DNA from: a virus
DNA length: 53,543 nt
Strand: one strand, 5' to 3'
IMG/VR virus record: IMGVR_UViG_3300042888_002422
Span: 1 to 53,543 of that record
Part shown: piece after piece, positions 9,447 through 15,945 of the stretch
How the letters are laid out: every line of letters starts with the position of its first letter
How positions within the stretch are numbered: the first letter of the stretch is position 1
Notes under the pieces: generated by a model
Database searches by the model: none
The model's input: the letters and a program-made list of their open reading frames with translations, nothing else
What the model was told of the DNA's origin: nothing
Program-made: the position numbers and the translations under genes

Positions 9447-9705
9447 TTTTTTCTTTATTAAGGACTGCAGTCCATTTGTTTTCAGGACAAGAACATGATA
9501 AGCATTTTGTTTTAGCAGATAATGTACATCCACAACTTGTACAATGTTTATCAGGTCTTATAGACGTATGATTTTTTGAATGAAAAGGGCATGCTTTACA
9601 TATACTCATTCTATACTTTGACACCTCAAGAATTTGTGCATCTAAATATTGTCCAGGTGTAAGATTGTTAACCCACCCTTCAGCAATCTCTGTTAACTTA
9701 CTCAT
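9439..9705 (-). CDS. Small zinc-ribbon protein
   Basis: An 88-residue protein with eight Cys and one His in closely spaced pairs: CKACPFH, then CTSCGC, then CLSCSCPENKW. This spacing implies one or two zinc sites. Similar Cys-rich small proteins occur in Bacteroidota phages near the packaging genes; their role is unknown to me. It overlaps both neighbours slightly. Confidence 0.75.
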   Translation of the reverse strand: MSKLTEIAEGWVNNLTPGQYLDAQILEVSKYRMSICKACPFHSKNHTSIRPDKHCTSCGCTLSAKTKCLSCSCPENKWTAVLNKEKNE

Positions 9706-10057
9706 CTAATTTTGGTTTTAAAACTTTAATATTATCCAATGTTGTTTGTATTCTCATCTCTGTATTTCTTTTAACAGCTGGAGAAATTGTTTCATCCTCT
9801 AACATCTTTGTATACATAGCCATTTGACTATTATATTTATCCATTTGTTTATTGGCTCTTTTTATATTAAAAGAAAATTTACCAAACCCTGATATTTCAA
9901 TAGAATTACAATAAGCTGTAGCAGCATGAGCTGATTCAAATTGGTGACTAATAACAGCATCAATTGTTTTCTCGGAAACCATTTTAGAAACTAACCTATT
10001 AACAGCTATCTTCTTTATAATAAATTCCTTTATTGTCATACTAGCTGGCTTATTCAT
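9698..10057 (-). CDS. IHF/HU-like DNA-bending protein (candidate)
   Basis: A 119-residue protein; ATG at 10057 is preferred over a TTG two codons earlier. Residues about 45-60 (SIEISGFGKFSFNIKR) match the beta-arm region of the HU/IHF family (ISGFGKF), after an N-terminal helical half. The C-terminal 40 residues extend beyond a normal HU chain. crAss-like phages are known to carry IHF-like subunits in their virion gene block, which suits the position. It could bend DNA for packaging or transcription. Confidence 0.65.
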   Translation of the reverse strand: MNKPASMTIKEFIIKKIAVNRLVSKMVSEKTIDAVISHQFESAHAATAYCNSIEISGFGKFSFNIKRANKQMDKYNSQMAMYTKMLEDETISPAVKRNTEMRIQTTLDNIKVLKPKLDE

Positions 10058-10394
10058 GAACAATAGATATTGCTAATAATACATCCTTATTAAAATCAAG
10101 TGCAATTATTGGGTTTACCTTTATCTTCCCATCCTTCTTAATAAATATACCTATCTTCTTTAACTTAGATATAATATTATTAATCGTAGGAATTGTTGTA
10201 CTATGTTTAACACAAAATTCTTCCTTTAAATGTTTATAAGAAATATTACCATGTACAGCTGTATAAGAAACTAATTGTATCTCTCTTTCTGACATCCCAA
10301 GGGAGTTTATAATCGAGAGTATTGCATAGTATTTCTCTGCAAGGATAAAATTATCTTTAACAGTTTTTTTTAGTTTTTGAATTGTTGCTTCCAT
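10050..10394 (-). CDS. Winged helix-turn-helix protein, first gene of the late block
   Basis: A 114-residue protein. Residues 35-90 resemble a MarR-like winged helix: SEREIQLVSYTAVHG, then a recognition-type helix STTIPTINNIISKLKKIGIF, then a wing (KKDGKIKVNP). It is the first minus-strand gene next to the divergent control region and follows a promoter-like motif, so it may regulate the early/late switch. The target is unknown. Confidence 0.65.
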   Translation of the reverse strand: MEATIQKLKKTVKDNFILAEKYYAILSIINSLGMSEREIQLVSYTAVHGNISYKHLKEEFCVKHSTTIPTINNIISKLKKIGIFIKKDGKIKVNPIIALDFNKDVLLAISIVHE

Positions 10395-10416
10395 AATTTA
10401 GTTTTAAAACACAGGA

Positions 10417-10424
10417 CAAAGATA
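10417..10424 (-). promoter_or_regulatory. Bacteroidota-type -7 element for the late block
   Basis: On the minus strand this reads TATCTTTG, an exact match to the Bacteroidota -7 consensus TAnnTTTG, 23-30 bases before the ATG of the first late gene. The same motif, or one with a final A, recurs before other operons in the window. No clear -33 TTG is asserted. Confidence 0.6.
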
Positions 10425-10592
10425 TATAAAAAAAATTAATTAATTACAAATTTTTTTTTTGAAATTTTAATTTCGTTTGTATGAACGTGTGGAAGGATCA
10501 CTTCTATCTCAGACCCCCTGTACAATTTGGCGAGTTTGGGTATCCCCTCAGGCTTTGCTGTTAACAAATACTAATTCTTAAAAATAGAAAAA
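10425..10592. promoter_or_regulatory. Divergent control region between the late and early blocks
   Basis: About 170 bases without a gene. The left part is very AT-rich with a T10 run. The right part (10485-10560) is locally GC-richer and contains a small hairpin GAAG-GATCA-CTTC near 10492 and C/G runs. This would be the 5' leader of the first plus-strand gene. An imperfect -7-like TTCGTTTG lies at 10472-10479. The plus-strand promoter cannot be fixed by eye. Confidence 0.5.
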
Positions 10593-11093
10593 ATGTCAAA
10601 AGAAACTACAACAGCAACTGAAGTTGCTACAGAAATTACATTGGATAACAAAATTATCCTAAAAGGTTTAGAAGATTGCGCAAGAATCATTTGCATAAAC
10701 AATGATAATCCTTACAAGAGCGGTAAACGTAAAGAGGCAGGTAAAACATACTCTTTATTCAGATTGGGAACTATTGTTTTTAATGTTGCTAATGATAGCC
10801 CTTTTGTTGCAGACCATAAAGAAGGCATCTTAACTAAAGTTGAATTAAATAAAACTTTAGTTGATAAGAAATCAATTGATGATGAAGGTAATGAAATTGT
10901 TGAAAAAGTTTCAGGACTTGAACTTGATTATCATTTGACTAACAAGCAAACGAACTCTTTCAAAGACCAATCTATCATTGATGATGAATTTGAATTGAAA
11001 CTTGCAAGAATTGCATTCAAACGTGAAGCATTCAAAAACCTTTCTTCTCAACCAATCACAGACGAGTTCCTTGCTCAATTGCTTAATCAATAA
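10593..11093 (+). CDS. First early gene, unknown function (166 residues)
   Basis: Begins MSKETTTATEVATEIT and is not recognised. Mixed alpha/beta composition with no membrane segments or Cys clusters; the C-terminal third (KREAFKNLSSQ) is helical. It is the first gene of the plus-strand block, facing the late block across the control region, and is followed by repeats and a 460-base stretch with only mini-ORFs. The position suggests an immediate-early protein, possibly a host-takeover or regulatory factor; that is inference only. Confidence 0.85.
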   Translation: MSKETTTATEVATEITLDNKIILKGLEDCARIICINNDNPYKSGKRKEAGKTYSLFRLGTIVFNVANDSPFVADHKEGILTKVELNKTLVDKKSIDDEGNEIVEKVSGLELDYHLTNKQTNSFKDQSIIDDEFELKLARIAFKREAFKNLSSQPITDEFLAQLLNQ

Positions 11094-11102
11094 TACAATA
11101 CT

Positions 11103-11128
11103 CACGCCTTGTGTAATAACAGGGCGTG
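11103..11128. other. GC-rich hairpin after the first early gene
   Basis: CACGCCTTGT and ACAGGGCGTG pair over 10 bp (one G-T) with a 6-base loop, starting 10 bases after the stop codon. No T run follows, so termination would need another factor. The distal arm runs straight into the first copy of the direct repeat at 11125. Confidence 0.6.
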
Positions 11129-11159
11129 ATAATATTGTCACATAACGTGATAATATTGT
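11125..11159. repeat. Direct repeat CGTGATAATATTGT, two copies 21 bp apart
   Basis: Exact 14-base copies lie at 11125-11138 and 11146-11159. A period of 21 bp, two helical turns, puts both on the same DNA face. Such spacing is typical of iterons or of operators for a dimeric regulator. They lie just downstream of the first early gene. Confidence 0.75.
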
Positions 11160-11167
11160 ATATATAA

Positions 11168-11206
11168 GGGTGGGATATATTATGTCTTTGGGTGGGCTAT
11201 AATATG
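11168..11206. repeat. Direct repeat GGGTGGG-TATA type, two copies 22 bp apart
   Basis: GGGTGGGATATATTATG (11168-11184) and GGGTGGGCTATAATATG (11190-11206) differ at two positions. They directly follow the preceding repeat pair. The G-rich tract next to an AT-rich block could form an unwinding or protein-binding site. Confidence 0.7.
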
Positions 11207-11240
11207 AATTAATTTATACCTATATATATAAGGAGTAAAT

Positions 11241-11309
11241 ATGCATAGAAATAACAATATAGGGATAATTGTTGTTTCTGTGTATATCTATTTAGCACTA
11301 TATATATAA
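11241..11309 (+). CDS. Candidate 22-residue hydrophobic peptide
   Basis: ATG at 11241 encodes MHRNNNIGIIVVSVYIYLAL plus two residues, a short transmembrane-like peptide. It is preceded at 7-base spacing by AAGGAG, a near-perfect Shine-Dalgarno site, unlike most genes here. A second, similar SD plus mini-ORF follows. It may be a leader peptide. Too short for certainty. Confidence 0.35.
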   Translation: MHRNNNIGIIVVSVYIYLALYI

Positions 11310-11320
11310 TAAGGAGAATA

Positions 11321-11347
11321 ATGAATATTTATTCTTTCTTCTGGTAG
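11321..11347 (+). CDS. Candidate 8-residue leader peptide
   Basis: ATG AAT ATT TAT TCT TTC TTC TGG TAG (MNIYSFFW) follows AAGGAG with near-ideal spacing. The block TATATATA(AT)AAGGAG before it is shared with the preceding mini-ORF. An aromatic-rich 8-codon ORF with a strong SD could be an attenuation-type leader, or simply chance. Confidence 0.25.
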   Translation: MNIYSFFW

Positions 11348-11554
11348 GGGGTAAAAGTATAATAATTAATAATTATAACGACTAAGTGTATGTTATTATC
11401 GATGAAATACATTAGTTAGTGTAAAGTTAGTATACATTTATATAATTTGTTATGTAAATGTGTGAATGAAATAGTAGCAGTGGATACCTCAACTGCAAAC
11501 AAAAGGTATAAAAACAACGTAAAAAACAAAAAAACAACTAATACATATAGCATT

Positions 11555-11668
11555 ATGAAGAAATTTATCAGTCAAACACCAACAGATAGTAATGGTGATT
11601 ATACTATCACATACATTGATAACAATGATGTTCTTATTACTAGGAATATGAATCTATTTAATATATAA
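11555..11668 (+). CDS. Small hypothetical protein, 37 residues
   Basis: I use the ATG at 11555 (MKKFISQTPTDSNGDYTITY), because an upstream TTG frame would begin with an unlikely Asn/Lys-rich segment. The leader ACATATAGCATT is A/T-rich as in neighbours. No recognised family. Confidence 0.5.
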   Translation: MKKFISQTPTDSNGDYTITYIDNNDVLITRNMNLFNI

Positions 11669-11673
11669 CTATT

Positions 11674-11739
11674 ATGGATGAAGAATATGATTGGGAGAGT
11701 GATGAAGATATATTCATTCCCAATATAGGAGATAAATAA
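11674..11739 (+). CDS. Very small acidic peptide, 21 residues
   Basis: Encodes MDEEYDWESDEDIFIPNIGD and one more residue, with a start five bases after the previous stop. The strongly acidic composition recalls small phage inhibitors of host proteins, but nothing more can be said. Confidence 0.35.
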   Translation: MDEEYDWESDEDIFIPNIGDK

Positions 11740-11790
11740 TAAATTCTTTTAAATGTTACTTTATACTTTAGTAATTAAAGATAAATAAGA

Positions 11791-12100
11791 TACACCTAAA
11801 ATTGATACATTATTGCAATGTATGATACTAATAGGTCACTATACTTATTAAGCTTGTGAAAAAGTAAGTAATATATAATACAATTACTTGATAGCACTAG
11901 ATAGTAATGGTTGAATATATGTGCAAATGAGTAATCTCAGCTCATAATAATAAATGAGAATAATAAAAAACTTAACTTTTTCCAAAATGTTGAGGACACC
12001 AGTTTCTTTGATGAAAAACACTCTAACTAAATAAGCAATGCTTTGATGTTAGTTTGAATCCTAGGTCTAAAGGGTAACCTATATCAAAGTTTTAGGTGTA
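11791..12100 (+). ncRNA. Candidate structured non-coding RNA, about 310 nt
   Basis: No ORF of note lies between 11740 and 12139. The ends pair: TACACCTAAAA (11791-11801) with TTTTAGGTGTA (12090-12100), 11 bp perfect, extended by TTGATA/TATCAA after a small bulge. Inside are ATACATT-attgc-AATGTAT, CTCAT-AATAATAA-ATGAG, AACTAA/TTAGTT and TAGGT/ACCTA hairpins. A long-range closing helix around several local hairpins is what a multibranched functional RNA would show. It does not match the group I core seen elsewhere in this window. The next gene starts 40 bases after the closing helix. Confidence 0.55.
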
Positions 12101-12139
12101 AAACACAAACAAATTATTAACTGACTAAATAACAAAATT

Positions 12140-12430
12140 ATGAATGATGTTCAAAAAACAACAATGTTAAATTTTATTGAAGATAATTTAGATAATAATG
12201 CTAAAAGAGCATATTTAAAGTTATTACAATATGATGTTGATTCTCAAATAAGAGAAAATGCTATTAGGTTTCAATTTAACATACCTTCAATAATCATACA
12301 AGATGATGTAGTAAAATTGTTTGAGCAATTAAATGCTCAATATATTACTTGTAGTATTGAATTGAATTATGGTAATACAGGTGTAACAATGTTTTGTTAT
12401 AACTTTGGTGTAAAACACAAAATCAATTAA
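12140..12430 (+). CDS. Hypothetical protein, 96 residues
   Basis: Begins MNDVQKTTMLNFIEDNLDNN. Not recognised. Helical N-terminal half, with a possible beta-hairpin near the end (NYGNTGVTMFCYNFGV). First gene after the candidate RNA and close to the next gene (11-base gap). Confidence 0.75.
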   Translation: MNDVQKTTMLNFIEDNLDNNAKRAYLKLLQYDVDSQIRENAIRFQFNIPSIIIQDDVVKLFEQLNAQYITCSIELNYGNTGVTMFCYNFGVKHKIN

Positions 12431-12441
12431 AAATAAACAAT

Positions 12442-12735
12442 ATGAGACATATTAGAATCAATAAACTACTTAGATATGGTGATGACTTATCAGTAGAAAT
12501 AATTAGTGATTTATTAGGGCAACAAGTTAGTTCTAATGATAAATTAGTTCTTAGTAAAGATATTACAGATTATCTTACTATGCCTACAGAAGATTTATTA
12601 GATATGAAAGATTATATTCATAGAATATTAAATGAAAGACTTGCTAAGGCTAAAGAAGATTATCTATTATTAGATGAAAAGATAAATACTCCTGATTTAT
12701 TTAGATTAGAAAGTAAAGAACTAATAGGCTCTTAA
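12442..12735 (+). CDS. Hypothetical helical protein, 97 residues
   Basis: Begins MRHIRINKLLRYGDDLSVEI. Helical and charged in the second half (RILNERLAKAKEDYLLLDEK), likely coiled coil. The stop codon lies inside the loop of a terminator hairpin, so this gene ends its transcript. No family recognised. Confidence 0.75.
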   Translation: MRHIRINKLLRYGDDLSVEIISDLLGQQVSSNDKLVLSKDITDYLTMPTEDLLDMKDYIHRILNERLAKAKEDYLLLDEKINTPDLFRLESKELIGS

Positions 12736-12746
12736 TTGAGCCTTTT
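12726..12746 (+). terminator. Intrinsic terminator
   Basis: AGGCTC-TTAATT-GAGCCT followed by TTT; the TAA stop of the upstream gene forms part of the loop. Confidence 0.75.
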
Positions 12747-12762
12747 AAAAACATACAACATT

Positions 12763-12825
12763 ATGAAAATATTATTCTGGATATGTGTTATCCTTATTAT
12801 TATTAACGCTTTAATTACTGATTAA
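12763..12825 (+). CDS. 20-residue membrane peptide
   Basis: MKILFWICVILIIINALITD, a single predicted membrane helix. It sits between a terminator and the next gene, with a three-base gap to the following ATG and the usual ATT before its own ATG. Several such tiny membrane peptides occur in this region. Confidence 0.5.
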   Translation: MKILFWICVILIIINALITD

Positions 12826-12828
12826 ATT

Positions 12829-13116
12829 ATGAAACATATTTTAAATAATGCACCGCTGTATTATCCAAGTGCAAAAGAATGGATGTGGAATTATTGTATA
12901 TATCTTGGACCATTTACTAATAGTAGAGGAAACAATTATGACCTTGGTATTTATATCAATCATGATAGTATATTTGAATACAGTAATGCTACAGTATATG
13001 GTAATGAACCAGGACAATATTCATCAGGTGTAATATATCCAATGATTGATTTTGATAATGAAATATCACAAGAAGTATTACGTAGAGCAAAAGAATTAAA
13101 TTTAATTAAATTATGA
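12829..13116 (+). CDS. Hypothetical protein, 95 residues, aromatic-rich
   Basis: Begins MKHILNNAPLYYPSAKEWMW. Rich in Tyr, Trp, Asn and Gly (YLGPFTNSRGNNYDLGIYIN; ATVYGNEPGQYSSG), suggesting a compact beta-rich fold. Proteins with a similar NNYDLG...ATVYGNEPG pattern seem familiar from Bacteroidota phages, without known function. Overlaps the next start by four bases. Confidence 0.75.
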   Translation: MKHILNNAPLYYPSAKEWMWNYCIYLGPFTNSRGNNYDLGIYINHDSIFEYSNATVYGNEPGQYSSGVIYPMIDFDNEISQEVLRRAKELNLIKL

Positions 13117-13277
13117 TAACAGTTCTTTTAATAATAGTAATATATTGCTCTATAAATTATATAGAAGCATTAGTATTTGATGCAATTAATAAAGATAATG
13201 ATCACCAAGGACTCAGATTTACACTTTCTTTACTAGTTAGTGCGTTAATTGGTTTGATTTATTATTTAAACATTTAA
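13113..13277 (+). CDS. Small two-helix membrane protein, 54 residues
   Basis: Starts in an ATGA overlap with the preceding stop. Residues 2-22 and 36-52 are hydrophobic (VLLIIVIYCSINYIEALVF; LSLLVSALIGLIYYL), separated by a charged loop NKDNDHQGLR. A small inner-membrane protein; role unknown. Confidence 0.65.
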   Translation: MITVLLIIVIYCSINYIEALVFDAINKDNDHQGLRFTLSLLVSALIGLIYYLNI

Positions 13278-13448
13278 TATAGCATTAAACAGTCATCAGC
13301 CCTTTGTGAATAGGTAATATTCTTTTGGTTCCACGTAAATGATGTCTAAATTCAATGGTGGTGTAGAATTTTATTACAATTGCTTTTCACTAACTACGAA
13401 AGCACAACTTTAAGCATTTCTTCTTTAATTAGAAGGAATGCTTTTTAT
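13278..13448 (+). ncRNA. Non-coding stretch ending in a terminator, possible small RNA
   Basis: About 170 bases with no plausible ORF. Local pairs include GAATA-ggtaa-TATTC near 13307 and a longer CATC/GATG pairing. It ends with the strong hairpin and T run at 13412-13448. A non-coding segment with its own terminator between protein genes suggests either a small RNA or a 3' UTR. Weaker evidence than for the two larger candidates. Confidence 0.35.
13412..13448 (+). terminator. Intrinsic terminator with long stem
   Basis: AGCATT-T-CTTCT-TTAATT-AGAAG-G-AATGCT followed by five T. Two stacked stems with a single mismatch. It is followed 17 bases later by the recurrent leader motif at 13465. Confidence 0.85.
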
Positions 13449-13464
13449 ATTTAAACAATAACTA

Positions 13465-13479
13465 AAACATAGAACACAT
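13465..13479 (+). promoter_or_regulatory. Recurrent post-terminator leader, copy 1
   Basis: AAACATAGAACACAT. The same 15-mer occurs at 18954 and, with one change, at 30144, each time right after a terminator and before a new gene. Here its last two bases are the start of the ATG of the next gene. Confidence 0.6.
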
Positions 13480-13669
13480 GGTAAATACAGAAAACAATTT
13501 TAAAAGATTAGAAGAAATGGTGCTTGTTATGTATAACATATCACCTGAATTTGGAACAACAGAACAATTATCATTAGCTCTTGAAGCTATTATTGAAGAA
13601 GATGAGTATTTAATTAAATTAGATACAAAGAAAAGAACTATTAATTGGGATGATTTAATAACATTATGA
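13478..13669 (+). CDS. Hypothetical acidic protein, 63 residues
   Basis: Begins MVNTENNFKRLEEMVLVMYN. Helical, acidic middle (EEDEYLIKL). First gene after terminator plus recurrent leader; its ATG is the end of that leader. Overlaps the next gene's start by four bases. Confidence 0.7.
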   Translation: MVNTENNFKRLEEMVLVMYNISPEFGTTEQLSLALEAIIEEDEYLIKLDTKKRTINWDDLITL

Positions 13670-13824
13670 GAAATTTCTTAATTATATTATTAGTAATGCA
13701 AATATTATTAATAATTGTAGGTGTGTGGCAAATTACACAAGGTAAAATAGGTGTGGGATTATACAATATTATACTAAATTTTATGTTTGGTTTGTTTAAT
13801 TTAAAAACTATTAAAAAATCTTAA
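13666..13824 (+). CDS. Small membrane protein, 52 residues
   Basis: ATGA overlap with the preceding gene. Residues 3-20 (NFLIILLVMQILLIIVGV) form one membrane helix and residues 30-45 a second, weaker one; the basic tail LKTIKKS is likely cytoplasmic. Function unknown. Confidence 0.6.
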   Translation: MRNFLIILLVMQILLIIVGVWQITQGKIGVGLYNIILNFMFGLFNLKTIKKS

Positions 13825-13879
13825 TAGATGATAACATTATGTGTTATGCTCAATTTTAAGGGCACAAAAAAAGAATATT

Positions 13880-13907
13880 GCCAGGCATTATTAATATGCT
13901 TGGCTTT
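13880..13907 (+). terminator. Weak terminator-like hairpin
   Basis: GCCAGGCAT-tattaat-ATGCTTGGC with one G-T pair, followed by TTT. It lies in the 138-base gap before the next gene. Confidence 0.5.
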
Positions 13908-13962
13908 AGATATGTGTTATATAGTACCAATAATGTGTTAATTAATAAATAAATAAATAATT

Positions 13963-14820
13963 ATGAAAATAGATTATACAGTTAAAGGAACAAAGCTTCC
14001 TATTATACCTGAAGGTACAGAATACAGAGTTAGTATTTGGAACTATGACGATAAATCTAGTCAACTTTGTAAAACTAAAAATCATTTTATATCATTTGGT
14101 TGGAATCATTATAAAGGATATACATATATACTTTGTGAAAAACCAGAATTTGAAGGTAAAGACTATTACATGGTAAAACTATCAGACATTGAGAAACTAA
14201 CAGAAACAAAACAAGAAGAAACAATGAAAACAATTACATACATTGATGCTCAAAGAATAGTAGACATTGCTTGTTCTACATGGAAAGCTTTATTATTTAA
14301 TAGTTGGGGTAAAAATATTGTCTTAAAAAAAGACATTAATATACCTTCAGAAAACTATCAAAATATGAGAAAAGCTTGTACATCTGTACAACATAAACTT
14401 TTTGATGAGATATTTGGAGAAGATACACCTCAGTTTAAAATAGGTGATTGGGTGTATATTATTAAAGCTTCAAAGGGTGCATTAATTGCTGAATCTTCTG
14501 TAGGTCAAATAACTGAACAACCAAGTAGTAATGGTTTATTTAATTATGAAGATGGTATACACGTAAGCATTGATTTAAAAGTTTGGAATATAGGTTTAAA
14601 TTCAAAATTAAGACTAGCAACAGAAGAAGAAATTAAAGCTGCTAATGTATTTCCTGATGGAACACCTTGCTTAGTTAAAGATTACACTACTTCATCATGG
14701 TATCTTCAATATGCTGATGGTAAAGGAAGTTTTTATAGTAGCGGTAGAAAATATGGAGCTACTATAAATCGGATATACTCAATGAAACTAGATATTGATA
14801 ACTTACCTGTAAATGAATAA
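13963..14820 (+). CDS. Two-module beta-domain protein with R-AT-EEI motif
   Basis: A 285-residue protein starting MKIDYTVKGTKLPIIPEGTE. Residues about 162-235 hold a module beginning FKIGDWVYII and ending LRLATEEEIKAA. The same signature (GDWV...RxATxEEI) appears in the 648-residue protein at 15932. I know this module from many Bacteroidota phage proteins of unknown function; it looks like an SH3-like beta barrel plus a short helix. An N-terminal module (1-80) and a central helical linker (85-150) flank it. Confidence 0.75.
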   Translation: MKIDYTVKGTKLPIIPEGTEYRVSIWNYDDKSSQLCKTKNHFISFGWNHYKGYTYILCEKPEFEGKDYYMVKLSDIEKLTETKQEETMKTITYIDAQRIVDIACSTWKALLFNSWGKNIVLKKDINIPSENYQNMRKACTSVQHKLFDEIFGEDTPQFKIGDWVYIIKASKGALIAESSVGQITEQPSSNGLFNYEDGIHVSIDLKVWNIGLNSKLRLATEEEIKAANVFPDGTPCLVKDYTTSSWYLQYADGKGSFYSSGRKYGATINRIYSMKLDIDNLPVNE

Positions 14821-14824
14821 TATC

Positions 14825-14980
14825 ATGAAAGAACATATAAAACTGTTAGAGGAACAAAATCAAATTTTAAAAGATTTAAATGATGTAAATAATAAACTTA
14901 TGGACACATTAAAATCAAAATCATTAATACAAGAACAAATAATTGTATTATTAAAACAAAGATTAAAATTATGCATATAG
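14825..14980 (+). CDS. Small coiled-coil protein, 51 residues
   Basis: Begins MKEHIKLLEEQNQILKDLND. Almost entirely heptad-like with Leu/Ile at regular spacing. Starts four bases after the preceding stop and overlaps the next start by ten. Probably an oligomerising accessory protein. Confidence 0.6.
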   Translation: MKEHIKLLEEQNQILKDLNDVNNKLMDTLKSKSLIQEQIIVLLKQRLKLCI

Positions 14981-15201
14981 TAAATGGTAGATGGGTTGAT
15001 AATTATAGCAACCCAATAGATGAACGTAGTTGTTCACAATTAATAGAGCTTGGTAAAAAAGTACAATCTATATATGGTAAAAATATATCATATGATAGAA
15101 TAATATTAATAAATCAATTAAATGGTCTTGGAGAAACAGATGAACGTGTTATTTCAAAAATAATTGATGAAGGACATTTAAATAAACTTATTAGTCTTTA
15201 G
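14971..15201 (+). CDS. Hypothetical protein, 76 residues
   Basis: Begins MHIVNGRWVDNYSNPIDERS. Helical remainder; no known family. Followed by a 120-base gap holding a perfect inverted repeat. Confidence 0.7.
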   Translation: MHIVNGRWVDNYSNPIDERSCSQLIELGKKVQSIYGKNISYDRIILINQLNGLGETDERVISKIIDEGHLNKLISL

Positions 15202-15261
15202 CTCAAAGCTTGCTCAAAGCTCCTAAAAAATTAATTAACAATCAATAACAATTAACTAATT

Positions 15262-15309
15262 GCTTACAAATTATAACTAAATAACTAAAAATGGTTATAA
15301 TTTGTAAGC
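15262..15309. other. Perfect 16-bp inverted repeat
   Basis: GCTTACAAATTATAAC (15262-15277) and its exact complement (15294-15309), 16-base loop, followed by TTAAAC and no T run. Just upstream, GCTCAAAGCT occurs twice (15201-15222). It could be a factor-dependent terminator, an RNA processing hairpin or a protein site. Confidence 0.65.
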
Positions 15310-15324
15310 TTAAACTCAAAACTT

Positions 15325-15495
15325 ATGCTTTTATATTGCTTTATTACCTATTTAATATGTCTTGGTATTTTAATAGATGAACATGATCATTTAGATGAAT
15401 GGTCTTCTCATGATATTATATGTTTTATTCTTTCACCATTTATTGTTCCTATTATTACAGGAATGGCAATTAATAGTAGAAAAAATTATGAATGA
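15325..15495 (+). CDS. Small membrane protein, 56 residues
   Basis: MLLYCFITYLICLGILIDEH opens with a membrane helix; a second helix follows at about 30-48 (IICFILSPFIVPIITGMAI), separated by an acidic loop DEHDHLDEWSSHD. Overlaps the next gene's start by eight bases. Two-helix hairpin topology; function unknown. Confidence 0.6.
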   Translation: MLLYCFITYLICLGILIDEHDHLDEWSSHDIICFILSPFIVPIITGMAINSRKNYE

Positions 15496-15658
15496 TAAAA
15501 TTAAAAGACCAAGAATACCAGCTAGAATTGTAGTTGGACAAGTTGTAGCTTCAACAAATTATAAACAATATAGTTGTTGTAGAGCTCTTACAATATTACA
15601 GAGATATAATTCTCTTACATATGAAAGAATTGCTAGATATGTTAAACACGATAATTAA
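15488..15658 (+). CDS. Small basic protein, 56 residues
   Basis: The ATG at 15488 (MNDKIKRPRIPARIVVGQVV) is preferred to a start 93 bases upstream that would lie within the membrane-protein frame. Basic and Arg/Tyr-rich with a helical second half (CCRALTILQRYNSLTYERI), possibly a small DNA-binding protein. Not recognised. Confidence 0.6.
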   Translation: MNDKIKRPRIPARIVVGQVVASTNYKQYSCCRALTILQRYNSLTYERIARYVKHDN

Positions 15659-15662
15659 AATT

Positions 15663-15785
15663 ATGGAATATTTTATAATTTATGGAATTGGGTTTCTTTT
15701 AGGATGCCTTTGTACAGCAAGTGCTGAAATGATGATTGAAAAAGTTAAATTAACAAAAAAGAAAAAAAATGAAAAAACTTTTTAA
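15663..15785 (+). CDS. Small membrane-anchored basic peptide, 40 residues
   Basis: MEYFIIYGIGFLLGCLCTAS is one membrane helix, followed by a Lys-rich tail (VKLTKKKKNEKTF). Overlaps the next start by 17 bases. Function unknown. Confidence 0.5.
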   Translation: MEYFIIYGIGFLLGCLCTASAEMMIEKVKLTKKKKNEKTF

Positions 15786-15945
15786 AGGTATATTATTATA
15801 TATGTACTTATTATTATTATTATTATTATTGAATTCTTGTTCTTCTCAATGTAGTAGAACAAAAAGATATTGGGGTAATCATCGTTGTGTTGAGGTTGTA
15901 AAACCTCAGCATAACATAACAAATAAACAATATGAGAAAGTTTAG
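15769..15945 (+). CDS. Small predicted lipoprotein, 58 residues
   Basis: MKKLFKGILLYMYLLLLLLL leads into a lipobox LNSC, so Cys24 would be lipidated after signal peptidase II cleavage. A short mature part CSSQCSRTKRYWGN follows. Phage lipoproteins of this size are often superinfection-exclusion proteins or outer spanins; either is possible. The last 14 bases overlap the next gene. Confidence 0.65.
   Translation: MKKLFKGILLYMYLLLLLLLLNSCSSQCSRTKRYWGNHRCVEVVKPQHNITNKQYEKV

Noticed and set aside
13828-13941. Possible 37-residue ORF between 13824 and 13963
   Set aside because: It runs through a terminator-like hairpin, has no start context and odd Cys/Met-rich composition; the stretch is better read as a 3' UTR.
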